From a virus: a stretch of DNA of 23,509 bases. Below, piece by piece: positions 8,840 to 15,117 of this stretch. The position numbers and the translations under genes are program-made. Numbering within the stretch: the stretch's first letter is position 1; each line of letters begins with the position of its first letter. The DNA lies in the IMG/VR virus record IMGVR_UViG_3300021197_000433, positions 1 through 23,509 of that record; one strand, written 5' to 3'. The notes beneath the pieces are model-generated. The model did not search any database and had not been told where the DNA came from. It worked only from the letters and a program-made list of their open reading frames with translations.

Positions 8840-10660
8840 ATGGCTGAAAAATATAACATTGATGTAGTCCAAGAAGAAAAAACTGTAGGCGATTGGTTAA
8901 TAGCTAATAAAAATATGCTGGATTCTGATAACCCTCAAGATGTAAAAGACTTTAATGATATTAGAGAATATTATAAAGATTTACAAGGTTATTACGCTAC
9001 TCCTGAAGGATTTGCTAAAACAGCACTACCTGCCGCAGCAGGTGAAATTGGAACTGTTGCAGAAATGGCTTGGAAAGCAGCCCAAAACCCTGTTGATTCA
9101 GCAAGAAATTTAGTTGGTGGTGTGTTTGATATAGCAACTACTGCCGCAACTAATCTACTTCCAAAAGATTTAGTAGATAGTTTATATTCGTATGAAGATG
9201 ACCCAGATTCCATACAGTATAAAATGAATGAATATTTTAAAACTCCATTTAAAGTGCCTTATTTTGGAGAAGCAGATTTGTCTCCTATTCTTGCAACCCA
9301 GCCTAGAGAAAAGTATGAAGAAATGGGTGGATTAATAGCAGAAGATGTTTCAAATACTTATGACAAATTATCTTCTCCTGACAGTGCTGCTAAATTAATT
9401 GCAAATAATCCATTAGAAACAGCATTAAATGCAAGTGGGATTGGAAGTCTTTTAAAATACCCTATTAAAAAAGCTGGATTACTAGACAGTGATGCTGGTA
9501 AAGTTATTGATAATATTACAGACCAGTCACCTACCTCTTTAATATCAGGAATACCACAAGTATTAAAGAACAGAAAAAACAGAAAAGGTGATGAGATGGC
9601 TGCTCAAAGAGTAGAAGCTGATACTAAAATTAAAAATGGTATTAATGCAGGTTATGTATTACCGCCAAGTGCTTATCAAGGCACAGGAGCTTCTGCATCA
9701 AAAGTAGTTGGTGGCTTACCTTTGGGTATTAAAAAAGGAGTAACTGATACAGCGATATTAAGAAACCAAGAAACATCTAATAAATTAGCTAGAAAGTATC
9801 TTAAAATACCTCCTAACACACCATTAGAAGAAGCAATGGATATTATTAAAGCAAGAAGTGCTCCTGCCTATGAAGCTATTGGAAAACTAAAAGGAAAAAC
9901 TCTTACTAAAACAGTTGATGTTCCAGAAACTTATATTGTAAAACAAAAGCAAAGAGGTGGTGGTACTAGAGATGTAGAAAGAACAAGGACTAACAAACAA
10001 ACAAGAAAACAAGTTATACATAGAGATGGTGCTGATATATTAAAAGATTTAAAAGCATCAAGAGATAGACAAACAGCACTATACAAATCAGGAAAATTTG
10101 ATGAAGCTATTGACCAAAAAGTAATTTCTCAATCATTTGAAAATGAAATAACAAAATTAGCTAGATTTAATGGAAACAAAGCTGTTATTAACAATTTAAA
10201 AGCTGCAAGAAAAGATTATGCTAGAGGATATAGTGTTGACCCTTATGTTCAAGATGGAAAAATAAATGTAATTGCTTTTGGTAAGGGAAATAAAAAAACA
10301 CCATTAACTGGTGAAGGCAAAATAATGAAAGAATTTGCTGACATAGAAATTAACCATCCTTCATTAATAAAACCAAAGGCAGACACAGGAAATATGTCTG
10401 CATTAGATACTTATGCTTTAGCAGGACTAGCAGTAGCCGATTTGTCAACTGCTGGTGGTGTACTTTCAGCAGTTAAAACAATCCCCTCATTATTATTAAG
10501 TAACGCATCTCAACAAAAATTCCTTGACCCTAAATATGGAGCAGGTGGTTTATTAAGTACATTAGGCAACACTACTGCCGTAAGAAACTCTGTTCTTTAT
10601 CCTACTCTTTTAGAACAATCTGGAATAAAAGATATTGAATATATGGGAGAAAATCAATAA
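8840..10660 (+). CDS. Large candidate internal virion protein (606 aa)
   Basis: A 606-residue protein with an N-terminal acidic helical region, an Ala-rich amphipathic part near residues 55-110 (ALPAAAGEIGTVAEMAWKAA and following), a highly basic middle (RKNRKGDEMAAQR, KQRGGGTRDVERTRTNKQTR) and a hydrophobic stretch near residues 525-555 (ALAGLAVADLSTAGGVLSAV). This mixture of basic and membrane-compatible segments fits a DNA-ejection protein. No enzyme motif is evident. It is the last large virion gene before the lysis block, and its stop overlaps the next start (TAATG). Confidence 0.65.
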   Translation: MAEKYNIDVVQEEKTVGDWLIANKNMLDSDNPQDVKDFNDIREYYKDLQGYYATPEGFAKTALPAAAGEIGTVAEMAWKAAQNPVDSARNLVGGVFDIATTAATNLLPKDLVDSLYSYEDDPDSIQYKMNEYFKTPFKVPYFGEADLSPILATQPREKYEEMGGLIAEDVSNTYDKLSSPDSAAKLIANNPLETALNASGIGSLLKYPIKKAGLLDSDAGKVIDNITDQSPTSLISGIPQVLKNRKNRKGDEMAAQRVEADTKIKNGINAGYVLPPSAYQGTGASASKVVGGLPLGIKKGVTDTAILRNQETSNKLARKYLKIPPNTPLEEAMDIIKARSAPAYEAIGKLKGKTLTKTVDVPETYIVKQKQRGGGTRDVERTRTNKQTRKQVIHRDGADILKDLKASRDRQTALYKSGKFDEAIDQKVISQSFENEITKLARFNGNKAVINNLKAARKDYARGYSVDPYVQDGKINVIAFGKGNKKTPLTGEGKIMKEFADIEINHPSLIKPKADTGNMSALDTYALAGLAVADLSTAGGVLSAVKTIPSLLLSNASQQKFLDPKYGAGGLLSTLGNTTAVRNSVLYPTLLEQSGIKDIEYMGENQ

Positions 10661-10863
10661 TGCCTGATATTAACCCACAAGAATTTGGAAGAATGAAAGA
10701 GCAGATAGAGAATCTACAGAAAAGCCAAGATGAACTTTCAAGAGATATGAAAGAAATGTTAGCACTAGCTAATCAAGGAAAGGGTGGTTTCTGGGCAGGT
10801 ATGGCTATTGCTGCATTTATATCCTCATTAGTTACTATTGTGTTTAAACAATGGATAAACTAA
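10660..10863 (+). CDS. Coiled-coil plus membrane-anchor protein of the lysis block
   Basis: A 67-residue protein. Residues 8-40 form a charged coiled coil (FGRMKEQIENLQKSQDELSR), followed by a single hydrophobic segment (FWAGMAIAAFISSLVTIVF, about residues 43-61) and a short basic/polar tail. This layout resembles hemolysin XhlA-type or accessory holin proteins. It overlaps the upstream gene by TAATG and the next small gene by 13 bases, so it is part of a coupled lysis cassette. The C-terminal codons contain GTTTAAAC at 10842-10849. Confidence 0.65.
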   Translation: MPDINPQEFGRMKEQIENLQKSQDELSRDMKEMLALANQGKGGFWAGMAIAAFISSLVTIVFKQWIN

Positions 10864-10967
10864 AAAAAATACTGTTTAAACCTATTGTTCTTGGGTTAGG
10901 TTTATTAGCTGTATTACCTATTACACCTATTGCACTTTGTTTACTATATGGATGGATTGAATCATGA
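10851..10967 (+). CDS. 38-residue membrane peptide of the lysis block
   Basis: ATG 10851 overlaps the end of the previous gene in another frame. The product begins with a basic segment (MDKLKKILFKP) and continues as one hydrophobic helix (IVLGLGLLAVLPITPIALCL) before a short tail. A basic start plus one transmembrane helix would suit a small holin-like or anti-holin peptide. The stop overlaps the next ATG (ATGA). The gene is too short for coding statistics; tight overlaps on both sides support it. GTTTAAAC at 10874-10881 lies inside it. Confidence 0.55.
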   Translation: MDKLKKILFKPIVLGLGLLAVLPITPIALCLLYGWIES

Positions 10968-11356
10968 TACAAGCACTGTTACCACTAATTGGAAATGTCA
11001 TAGATAGAGTTGTTCCTGACAAGAACGCTAATGAAAAAGCAAAGAGAGAAATAGAGAAATCTCTTACTGACAACGCTAACAAACTTTTACTAGCACAAAC
11101 AGAGATTAACAAAGTAGAAGCTGGACACAGGTCATTGTTTGTTGCAGGATGGCGACCCATGATAGGTTGGTCATGTGCCTTTGGTGTGTTTTGGCTTTTT
11201 GTAGGACATCCTTTTGCAGTTTACCTAGATGGGTTAGATGGGGTAACAACTCCTATTCCTACTATTGACAATGAGATTCTATTAGAATTAACTTTTGCTT
11301 TACTCGGAATGTCTGGATTGCGTACTTTTGAAAAGCTAAAAGGCATTGCTACATGA
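10964..11356 (+). CDS. Holin of the GTA 3TM type
   Basis: A 130-residue protein matching the three-transmembrane holin family first described in gene transfer agents (PF11351): an amphipathic N-terminal helix (QALLPLIGNVIDRVV), a charged helical linker, then the hallmark VAGWRPMIGWSCAFGVFWLF membrane segment (about residues 60-80), a second membrane stretch, and the C-terminal LLGMSGLRTFEKLKGI. Holins of this type permeabilise the inner membrane so that the endolysin reaches the cell wall. The endolysin gene follows with a 4-base overlap, which supports the role. Confidence 0.85.
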   Translation: MIQALLPLIGNVIDRVVPDKNANEKAKREIEKSLTDNANKLLLAQTEINKVEAGHRSLFVAGWRPMIGWSCAFGVFWLFVGHPFAVYLDGLDGVTTPIPTIDNEILLELTFALLGMSGLRTFEKLKGIAT

Positions 11357-11796
11357 TAAAGGCATCTCCTAATTTTACTATAGAAGAATTAACCTTTAGC
11401 GAGACAGCAACAAGAAAAGATATAGATAACACACCATCTGACGAGGTGTTAGATAATCTATTAATAACAGCATGGAGCATGGAAAATGTTAGAGAACTAC
11501 TTAATAATAATCCTATACTTATTAGCAGTGGCTATCGTTGTTTGGAGCTTAATACATTACTCGGCAGTAAGCCAACTTCGGCACACACTAGAGGACTGGC
11601 TTGCGATTTTACTTGCCCAAAGTTCGGTGACCCTGATGACATTGTGGATGCTATTTTTAGGTCTGATATTCTTTATGACCAGATTATTCTGGAGTTTGAT
11701 AAATGGGTTCATATCGCTTTTCCAGAGAATGGAAAGAGTGCTAGGAAAAAAGCGTTAATCATTAACAAGAAAGGGACAATGATTTACTCACAATGA
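11353..11796 (+). CDS. M15-family peptidase endolysin
   Basis: A 147-residue protein with the peptidase M15 (D-Ala-D-Ala carboxypeptidase-like, PF08291) signature: SSGYRC at about residues 58-63, SAHTRGLACDF at 76-86 and WVHIAF at 119-123. The zinc ligands would be His78, Asp85 and His120. N-terminal residues NFTIEELTFSETATRKDIDN are also typical of this family. It would cleave peptide stems of peptidoglycan in the periplasm at the end of infection. It has no signal peptide, so release depends on the holin just upstream. Confidence 0.9.
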   Translation: MIKASPNFTIEELTFSETATRKDIDNTPSDEVLDNLLITAWSMENVRELLNNNPILISSGYRCLELNTLLGSKPTSAHTRGLACDFTCPKFGDPDDIVDAIFRSDILYDQIILEFDKWVHIAFPENGKSARKKALIINKKGTMIYSQ

Positions 11797-11957
11797 TGGA
11801 TATATTACTTATAGCCAAACACATGATGGACAAAACGATAGATGATATTGATATTGTTTATGGTGAGAACACAATGACTATATTTTTAGATGATGGGTCT
11901 AGTGTTGAGATGATTGTTGATTCTATACATTTAAACGCAACGGAATATGACTCGTAA
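11793..11957 (+). CDS. Small protein downstream of the endolysin, unknown
   Basis: A 54-residue reading frame starting at ATG 11793 (ATGATG; the second ATG at 11796 is equally possible), overlapping the endolysin stop. The product is acidic with alternating hydrophobic residues (DDIDIVYGENTMTIFLDDGS) and looks like a small beta-rich cytoplasmic protein. No membrane segment is present, so it is not an obvious spanin. Support comes from the coupled overlaps at both ends. Confidence 0.5.
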   Translation: MMDILLIAKHMMDKTIDDIDIVYGENTMTIFLDDGSSVEMIVDSIHLNATEYDS

Positions 11958-12051
11958 AACAAAAAACCTATTAAATACATTAGCATCTTTAGCAACAGTT
12001 ATTTTGGTATTGTTGTTAATATACTTCATATTATTACTATTTCTTGTTTAA
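11947..12051 (+). CDS. 34-residue membrane peptide ending the late operon
   Basis: ATG 11947 overlaps the previous gene in another frame. The product has a basic start (MTRKTKNLLN) and then a single hydrophobic helix (ATVILVLLLIYFILLLFLV) reaching to the C-terminus. Topology and place suggest a lysis-associated peptide. Its last codon and stop, GTT TAA, lie in the GTTTAAAC octamer at 12046-12053, the first of eight stop codons in this window contributed by that octamer. Confidence 0.5.
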   Translation: MTRKTKNLLNTLASLATVILVLLLIYFILLLFLV

Positions 12052-12120
12052 ACGCTATATTTTGGCTTCGTCAGAGGCTCGTGGTGAGCTTTAAATAGAT
12101 TGCTTAAGGGGTAGCCCTAC
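12052..12120 (+). other. Convergent junction between late and leftward operons
   Basis: Sixty-nine bases separate the converging transcription units. A weak hairpin (AGGCTC, loop GTGGT, GAGCTT, with one G-T pair) lies near 12074-12091 but has no T-run on either strand, so I do not call a rho-independent terminator. The sequence TGTTTAAACGCT, an extended form of the octamer found at four other places, overlaps its left edge. Confidence 0.3.
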
Positions 12121-12618
12121 CTACTTTTGTAGTTCAAAATGCTTAATAGTTTTAATATCTTTAAATAATACTTTAGTTACTTTATCTTTTCTTTTGTATC
12201 TTGTATGAACAAGATAAACACCTTTCCCTTTTTTGTAATTATTTTCTTTTAATTTTGATAAAGTTAAATTTAATAACTCAATTCTATTTACAACCATCCA
12301 AGTATCTTCTCTTTCAAAAACAATATAATCAGAATTGCCTCTTATCCAGCCATCTTTCCCATTTACATTTTTACCTTCTACCCAAACTGATTCCATTACA
12401 CCGACACTTGGGTCAGAGCTATGGTCTAACCTTTTAGTAGTTTTAACATCAAATTTGCTAACATTGCCTATCTCTTTTAAAAGCCCCATTACATCCCAAT
12501 GCTCATAAATGTCTTGGTTTTTGTTTGAATAAACAATATTTGTTATATGTTTTTCTGCAAATCTTTTTTCAGCAGATTTACCATAATCAAAACAATATTT
12601 AATTTTGTCTTTAAGCAT
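12121..12618 (-). CDS. Putative PD-(D/E)XK-fold nuclease-like protein
   Basis: Start taken at ATG 12618 (165 residues); a TTG six codons upstream is in frame but less likely. The stop of the upstream gene overlaps this start. The pattern GKSAEKRFAEKH, then IYEHWDVMG and SKFDVKTTKR gives E-x(n)-D-x(n)-DxK spacing like the catalytic core of restriction-endonuclease-fold nucleases, and NVNGKDGWIRGNSDYIVFER resembles a conserved segment of marine phage proteins of this type. Possible roles are resolvase, packaging-related or host-DNA degradation. Fold assignment is inference. Confidence 0.5.
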   Translation of the reverse strand: MLKDKIKYCFDYGKSAEKRFAEKHITNIVYSNKNQDIYEHWDVMGLLKEIGNVSKFDVKTTKRLDHSSDPSVGVMESVWVEGKNVNGKDGWIRGNSDYIVFEREDTWMVVNRIELLNLTLSKLKENNYKKGKGVYLVHTRYKRKDKVTKVLFKDIKTIKHFELQK

Positions 12619-12937
12619 ATATTTTTTTCCCAGCAATAGTTAAAAGATTGTCTATAGCTAACTCCAAATCTCTTTCGTAATACATAGGCTTGTTACCACC
12701 TAGAAATCTGTAATTAATAGCTTGTTTCTGTTGCTTTGGTAAATCGTCTATAATAGAATCCACAATCTTTACATTGTCCATATCAGATTCAGATACCATA
12801 TCCTCAAACACTTCAGAAGTAGACTCTCCACCCGTAGAGAAATAAGATGTCTTGTTAGGGTAACCTAACCTATGGCTATCTTGTTTCATCCACCTTGCCC
12901 AATCTTCTAATATGTTCATGAGCCTAGCTATTCTCAT
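12611..12937 (-). CDS. Possible Q-like late antiterminator / transcription regulator
   Basis: A 108-residue protein with an N-terminal helix LMNILEDWARWMKQDSHRLG followed by YPNKTSYFSTGG and a C-terminal part with SIIDDLPKQQKQAINYRFLG and ELAIDNLLTIAGKKI. The pattern (LxxWARWxxxDxHRLGYP, then VDxxIxxLPxxxxxAIxxxYL) is reminiscent of phage antitermination Q / ArpU-RinA type regulators. Being near the end of the leftward operon, beside the late genes, would suit a regulator of late transcription. No biochemical residue is decisive. Confidence 0.45.
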   Translation of the reverse strand: MRIARLMNILEDWARWMKQDSHRLGYPNKTSYFSTGGESTSEVFEDMVSESDMDNVKIVDSIIDDLPKQQKQAINYRFLGGNKPMYYERDLELAIDNLLTIAGKKIYA

Positions 12938-13170
12938 TACTTACTTAATCCGCCCAGTATTGTCCCCCAGTTAGTTGCTTTTCTTTTCTCTTGCGGTGTC
13001 ATAGGTTTTGGCATTACAAATCCGTATTCCTCTTGTATTCTATCTAATGTTCCTGCATAAACACCTGCATAAGCCGAAATTCTACTTCTACTAGCATCAG
13101 GATTTTTTTCTATAAACTCTTTTGCTCTCGTTCCAAATTCATCATACTTTTCTTTTGTGTATCTACTCAT
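12937..13170 (-). CDS. Small basic protein, possibly helix-turn-helix
   Basis: A 77-residue basic protein. Residues about 24-48 (DASRSRISAYAGVYAGTLDR) resemble a helix-turn-helix with SRSRIS...AGTLDRI as recognition region, followed by a Pro-rich basic tail (VMPKPMTPQEKRKATNWG). It overlaps its neighbours at both ends by a few bases. It could be a DNA-binding regulator or a small terminase-like adaptor; I cannot choose. Confidence 0.55.
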   Translation of the reverse strand: MSRYTKEKYDEFGTRAKEFIEKNPDASRSRISAYAGVYAGTLDRIQEEYGFVMPKPMTPQEKRKATNWGTILGGLSK

Positions 13171-13490
13171 GATATATCCACCTCTCTACATACCCACTTG
13201 TTATTCTTCTTATGCCACCCTTGAACAAGTAGCACCCAATTTGCTTCTCTTAAATGATGGATAGCATCACTATCCTCCATTTTCTTTACCCTTGCACTAA
13301 TGTTACTGTAGCTAGTGACTTGGATTCCTACTGTGTTGCCTTTACTGTCTATAGCTAGTAAATCTATTATCCCAAATAAGTCTTGTCGTATCTTGGCAAA
13401 TGCGTTCCACCTTTCTACAATAGCAACTAAAGGGTAATCACCACTATCCCGTAGCTTCTTCAGAGTCCTTTGTGTTGGGCTTATCGCCAT
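13167..13490 (-). CDS. Possible degenerate PD-(D/E)XK nuclease-fold protein
   Basis: A 107-residue protein: TQRTLKKLRDSGDYPLVAIV, then ERWNAFAKIRQDLFGIIDLL and GNTVGIQVTSYSNISARVKK. The order E...D (in GIIDLLAI)...strand with QVT is like archaeal Holliday-junction resolvase or VRR-NUC folds, but the ExK position reads Q-V-T, so a catalytic residue may be replaced. The C-terminal LREANWVLLVQGWHKKNNKW adds a further strand-helix. Likely nucleic-acid related; activity uncertain. The gene overlaps both neighbours. Confidence 0.5.
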   Translation of the reverse strand: MAISPTQRTLKKLRDSGDYPLVAIVERWNAFAKIRQDLFGIIDLLAIDSKGNTVGIQVTSYSNISARVKKMEDSDAIHHLREANWVLLVQGWHKKNNKWVCREVDIS

Positions 13491-13596
13491 TTTTCTCCTC
13501 CTCTCTAGCTACATTGCCTTTAAATATTCTGTTCCAATTTTCTTCTAATTCTTCATCAGTAATATCTTGCTTTCTTTTTCCACTACCTTTACCCAT
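13444..13596 (-). CDS. 50-residue charged protein, unknown
   Basis: Reads ATG 13596 to TAG 13444, preceded by a strong AAGGAGG eight bases before the start. The product begins MGKGSGKRKQDITDEELEEN and contains NWNRIFKG, a signature (MGKGxxRR..eE...NWdrIF) shared by short proteins of many phages, and ends in a charged tail. It overlaps the following gene by 47 bases, which is large but common in this operon. Function unknown. Confidence 0.6.
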   Translation of the reverse strand: MGKGSGKRKQDITDEELEENWNRIFKGNVAREEEKNGDKPNTKDSEEATG

Positions 13597-13870
13597 CACA
13601 ATCCCTCCTTACCTTACATACTTCATGTTTATCATAATATCTTACGCTGTTGTTTTTCATGTCTATGTTTTTAATTTGTGTATCTTTTGGTAGGTGTATA
13701 TATTCTTTGTTTAAACACTTGTATTCCATTTCAACTTTGTTTGGGTCTGGATAATGTAAGCTGACATACAAAACCGCCTCCGAGCAACTGTTAAAGTTTC
13801 CAACATATTCCCAATCTGTTAAAGGCTCTGGTGCTAAATTAATTACCATTACAAATGCAAACTCAATCAT
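13589..13870 (-). CDS. 93-residue protein with hydrophobic N-terminus, unknown
   Basis: The product begins MIEFAFVMVINLAPEPL, a short hydrophobic segment that might be a weak signal or membrane contact, and carries Cys29, Cys52, Cys85 and Cys91, so disulphides or metal binding are possible. Its ATG overlaps the stop of the MT-A70 gene (ATGA). The first ten codons are duplicated 619 bases upstream (see the 32-bp repeat): the upstream copy has kept the ribosome binding site that this gene probably once used. Family not recognised. GTTTAAAC lies at 13709-13716. Confidence 0.65.
   Translation of the reverse strand: MIEFAFVMVINLAPEPLTDWEYVGNFNSCSEAVLYVSLHYPDPNKVEMEYKCLNKEYIHLPKDTQIKNIDMKNNSVRYYDKHEVCKVRRDCDG
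13839..13870. repeat. 32-bp direct repeat, copy 1 (start of 93-residue gene)
   Basis: Identical to 14458-14489 over 32 bases; the copies differ immediately beyond both ends. On the minus strand the repeat begins with ATGATTGAGTTTGC. The two copies bracket the methyltransferase gene. Confidence 0.9.
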
Positions 13871-14427
13871 ACTTCATTCCCCCATATATCCCAACCTTCT
13901 GTTTCTTGTCTAGCAAACAATTCTACTCTTGGTAAATTGCCACATAGTTCTACAATTTTATCTCTAGCCACAGCTGGTTTTTTTGAGTGTTTGTCGATTG
14001 GTTCATAGATAATTTGATGAACACTTTTAGATACTCTTTTTGGCTTACCTTTGGTAGCTAATAAACATATTTCGTTATTTGCTCTTGTCCAATAACCTAA
14101 ACCCCAAAAGAAACTATCTTTGTTTTTGTTCTTTTTTACCCAACTAAAACCACAAGTCTTGTAGGTAAAACCCCATTCCTTTATTGTTTGTAACCCTTCT
14201 TGTAACAAAGGATAAGTAACCCATAAAAAAAGAACACAGTCATCATCTGCAATATCTTGCACTGGTAAATCATATATATCTTGAATACTCATACAGCTAT
14301 ATTCTTTTTGAGGGTCACGGATATTCAGGTCTTGTGAAGTCCCTTCTGTCCTTTTTTTAGACTGATATTTAAACTGCCAAGCTGGGTCAGCATAAATAAT
14401 GTTGTACTTTTTATTAGGTAGTTCCAT
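13867..14427 (-). CDS. MT-A70 family adenine-N6 DNA methyltransferase
   Basis: Start taken at ATG 14427 (186 residues), which overlaps the stop of a 20-codon leader ORF as TAATG and has GGGAG 9 bases upstream; ATG 14448 is in frame but lacks a ribosome binding site. NIIYADPAW (residues 9-17) is the D-P-P-W catalytic/SAM motif of MT-A70 with Ala at the third place. LFLWVTYPLLQEGLQTIKEW, KTCGFSWVKKNK, the NNEICLLATKGKPKR segment and KPAVARDKIVELCG, LPRVELFARQETEGWDIWGNE complete the family pattern (PF05063). It likely methylates adenine in phage DNA, for protection from restriction or for regulation. Confidence 0.9.
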   Translation of the reverse strand: MELPNKKYNIIYADPAWQFKYQSKKRTEGTSQDLNIRDPQKEYSCMSIQDIYDLPVQDIADDDCVLFLWVTYPLLQEGLQTIKEWGFTYKTCGFSWVKKNKNKDSFFWGLGYWTRANNEICLLATKGKPKRVSKSVHQIIYEPIDKHSKKPAVARDKIVELCGNLPRVELFARQETEGWDIWGNEV

Positions 14428-14489
14428 TATACAATTCTCCCAATCCATTTGCCATTTTTAATTACCATTACAAATGCAAACTCAATCAT
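14427..14489 (-). pseudogene. 20-codon leader ORF: duplicated 5' end of the 93-residue gene
   Basis: ATG 14489 has a very good ribosome binding site (AAGGAG, 7 bases upstream). The ORF encodes MIEFAFVMVIKNGKWIGRIV and stops in TAATG at the MT-A70 start. Its first ten residues are identical to those of the gene at 13589-13870. It is best read as the orphaned start of that gene, left behind when the methyltransferase gene came in, and now serving as a coupling leader. Confidence 0.6.
14458..14489. repeat. 32-bp direct repeat, copy 2 (leader ORF upstream of MT-A70)
   Basis: Second copy of the repeat at 13839-13870, 619 bases away and in the same orientation. This copy retains the ribosome binding site; copy 1 is preceded directly by the end of the methyltransferase gene. 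Confidence 0.9.
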
Positions 14490-14492
14490 GAT

Positions 14493-14657
14493 TTACTCCT
14501 TAAAGTTTCCTTTAGTTATAATCTTTCCTGTTAGTTCATGTGCAATATTAAAATCTTTCTTATTATAATTCATTATAAATTTGTAACCCTCATATATAAA
14601 TTGATGTTCTTTCCATATTTCTTTATTCTTTTTCAGTGCTTCCTTACCCTTTGCCAT
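14493..14657 (-). CDS. 54-residue basic protein, unknown
   Basis: Start taken at ATG 14657 (MAKGKEALKKNKEIWKEHQF) because GGAG lies 8 bases upstream; ATG 14678 is in frame without a good site. The protein is Lys-rich with aromatic residues (IYEGYKFIMNYNKKDFNIA) and no recognised motif. It overlaps the end of the preceding zinc-binding protein gene. Confidence 0.55.
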   Translation of the reverse strand: MAKGKEALKKNKEIWKEHQFIYEGYKFIMNYNKKDFNIAHELTGKIITKGNFKE

Positions 14658-14811
14658 CTTTCTCACTCCAATATACATTTAGTATTGTTTCACACTTTGG
14701 ACAACTATACTGACTCCATATTAAGTATTGACTATTATCTTCTTCATCATTATCCCAATCGTTTCCCCATATCATTTCTACATCTTTACATTTAGGACAA
14801 CTGATATTCAT
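14644..14811 (-). CDS. Small protein with two CPxC zinc knuckles
   Basis: Start taken at ATG 14811 (55 residues), overlapping the upstream stop by ATGA and preceded by AAGGAG. The protein has CPKC at residues 5-8 and a second CPKC near residue 37, about 30 residues apart, which is the spacing of a zinc ribbon. An acidic stretch (GNDWDNDEEDNSQY) lies between. Probably nucleic-acid or protein binding; no family recognised. Confidence 0.65.
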   Translation of the reverse strand: MNISCPKCKDVEMIWGNDWDNDEEDNSQYLIWSQYSCPKCETILNVYWSEKDGKG

Positions 14812-14966
14812 TTCTTTTTCTCCTTGCAAAAACCTTTAGAATTAAACTCTCCCATTTCTGTGTTTAAACAACACCACCATTGCCCATCAGAATATATCTT
14901 TGCTTTCTTTTTACATGAATGGCAAACAGGATTATTTGGTATCTTTATTGTTTTTGCAGATTCCAT
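14808..14966 (-). CDS. 52-residue zinc-finger-like protein, paralogue of its upstream neighbour
   Basis: ATG 14966 has AAGGA 6 bases upstream. The product contains NPVCHSCKKKAKIYSDGQWW, then CC, and a final GFCK, giving a C-H-x-C ... W-x-C ... C pattern. The same pattern (VCHKC...DKKWYC...GICK) is present in the gene immediately upstream, so the two look like a tandem duplication that has diverged. Zinc binding is likely. GTTTAAAC is at 14862-14869. Function unknown. Confidence 0.6.
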   Translation of the reverse strand: MESAKTIKIPNNPVCHSCKKKAKIYSDGQWWCCLNTEMGEFNSKGFCKEKKK

Positions 14967-15117
14967 GATTTTCCTTTATGTCATACCAATTAAAATAACA
15001 ATACCATTTCTTGTCACTATCCATAAACATGGCATCACGACCACACTTATGGCAAACAAACTTATCTCCATATAAAAATACTTCTTGTTTATTAATCTTC
15101 GTCATGCAATTCGTCAT
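14932..15117 (-). CDS. Zinc-finger-like protein, paralogue of its downstream neighbour
   Basis: Up to 61 residues from ATG 15117; ATG 15105 gives 57. Neither has a clear ribosome binding site, and both overlap the DUF3310 gene end, so translational coupling is likely. The body reads KFVCHKCGRDAMFMDSDKKW, then YCYFNW and HGICKNNKD, a C-H-x-C ... W-x-C ... C arrangement matching the next gene. Function unknown. Confidence 0.6.
   Translation of the reverse strand: MTNCMTKINKQEVFLYGDKFVCHKCGRDAMFMDSDKKWYCYFNWYDIKENHGICKNNKDTK

Noticed and set aside
11486-11758. A 90-codon plus-strand hydrophobic frame inside the endolysin gene
   Set aside because: It lies wholly inside the M15 peptidase in another frame, lacks a good ribosome site, and the peptidase motifs show which frame is coding. 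An embedded spanin was considered, but there is no lipobox or Rz-like coiled coil.
12074-12091. A bidirectional terminator between the converging operons
   Set aside because: The six-pair hairpin includes a G-T pair and no T-run follows it on either strand.
12201-12437. A 78-codon plus-strand frame
   Set aside because: Antisense to the PD-(D/E)XK-like gene; no ribosome binding site and a Leu/Phe-rich translation typical of a shadow.
12619-12636. TTG start giving a six-residue longer nuclease-like protein
   Set aside because: ATG 12618 overlaps the upstream stop as elsewhere in the operon; the extension adds only MLGKKY and has no better ribosome site.
14538-15075. Two plus-strand hydrophobic frames (85 and 115 codons)
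   Set aside because: They are antisense to the overlapping small zinc-binding and basic proteins, whose starts, ribosome sites and ATGA overlaps are consistent. Hydrophobicity comes from reading Lys-rich sequence on the other strand.
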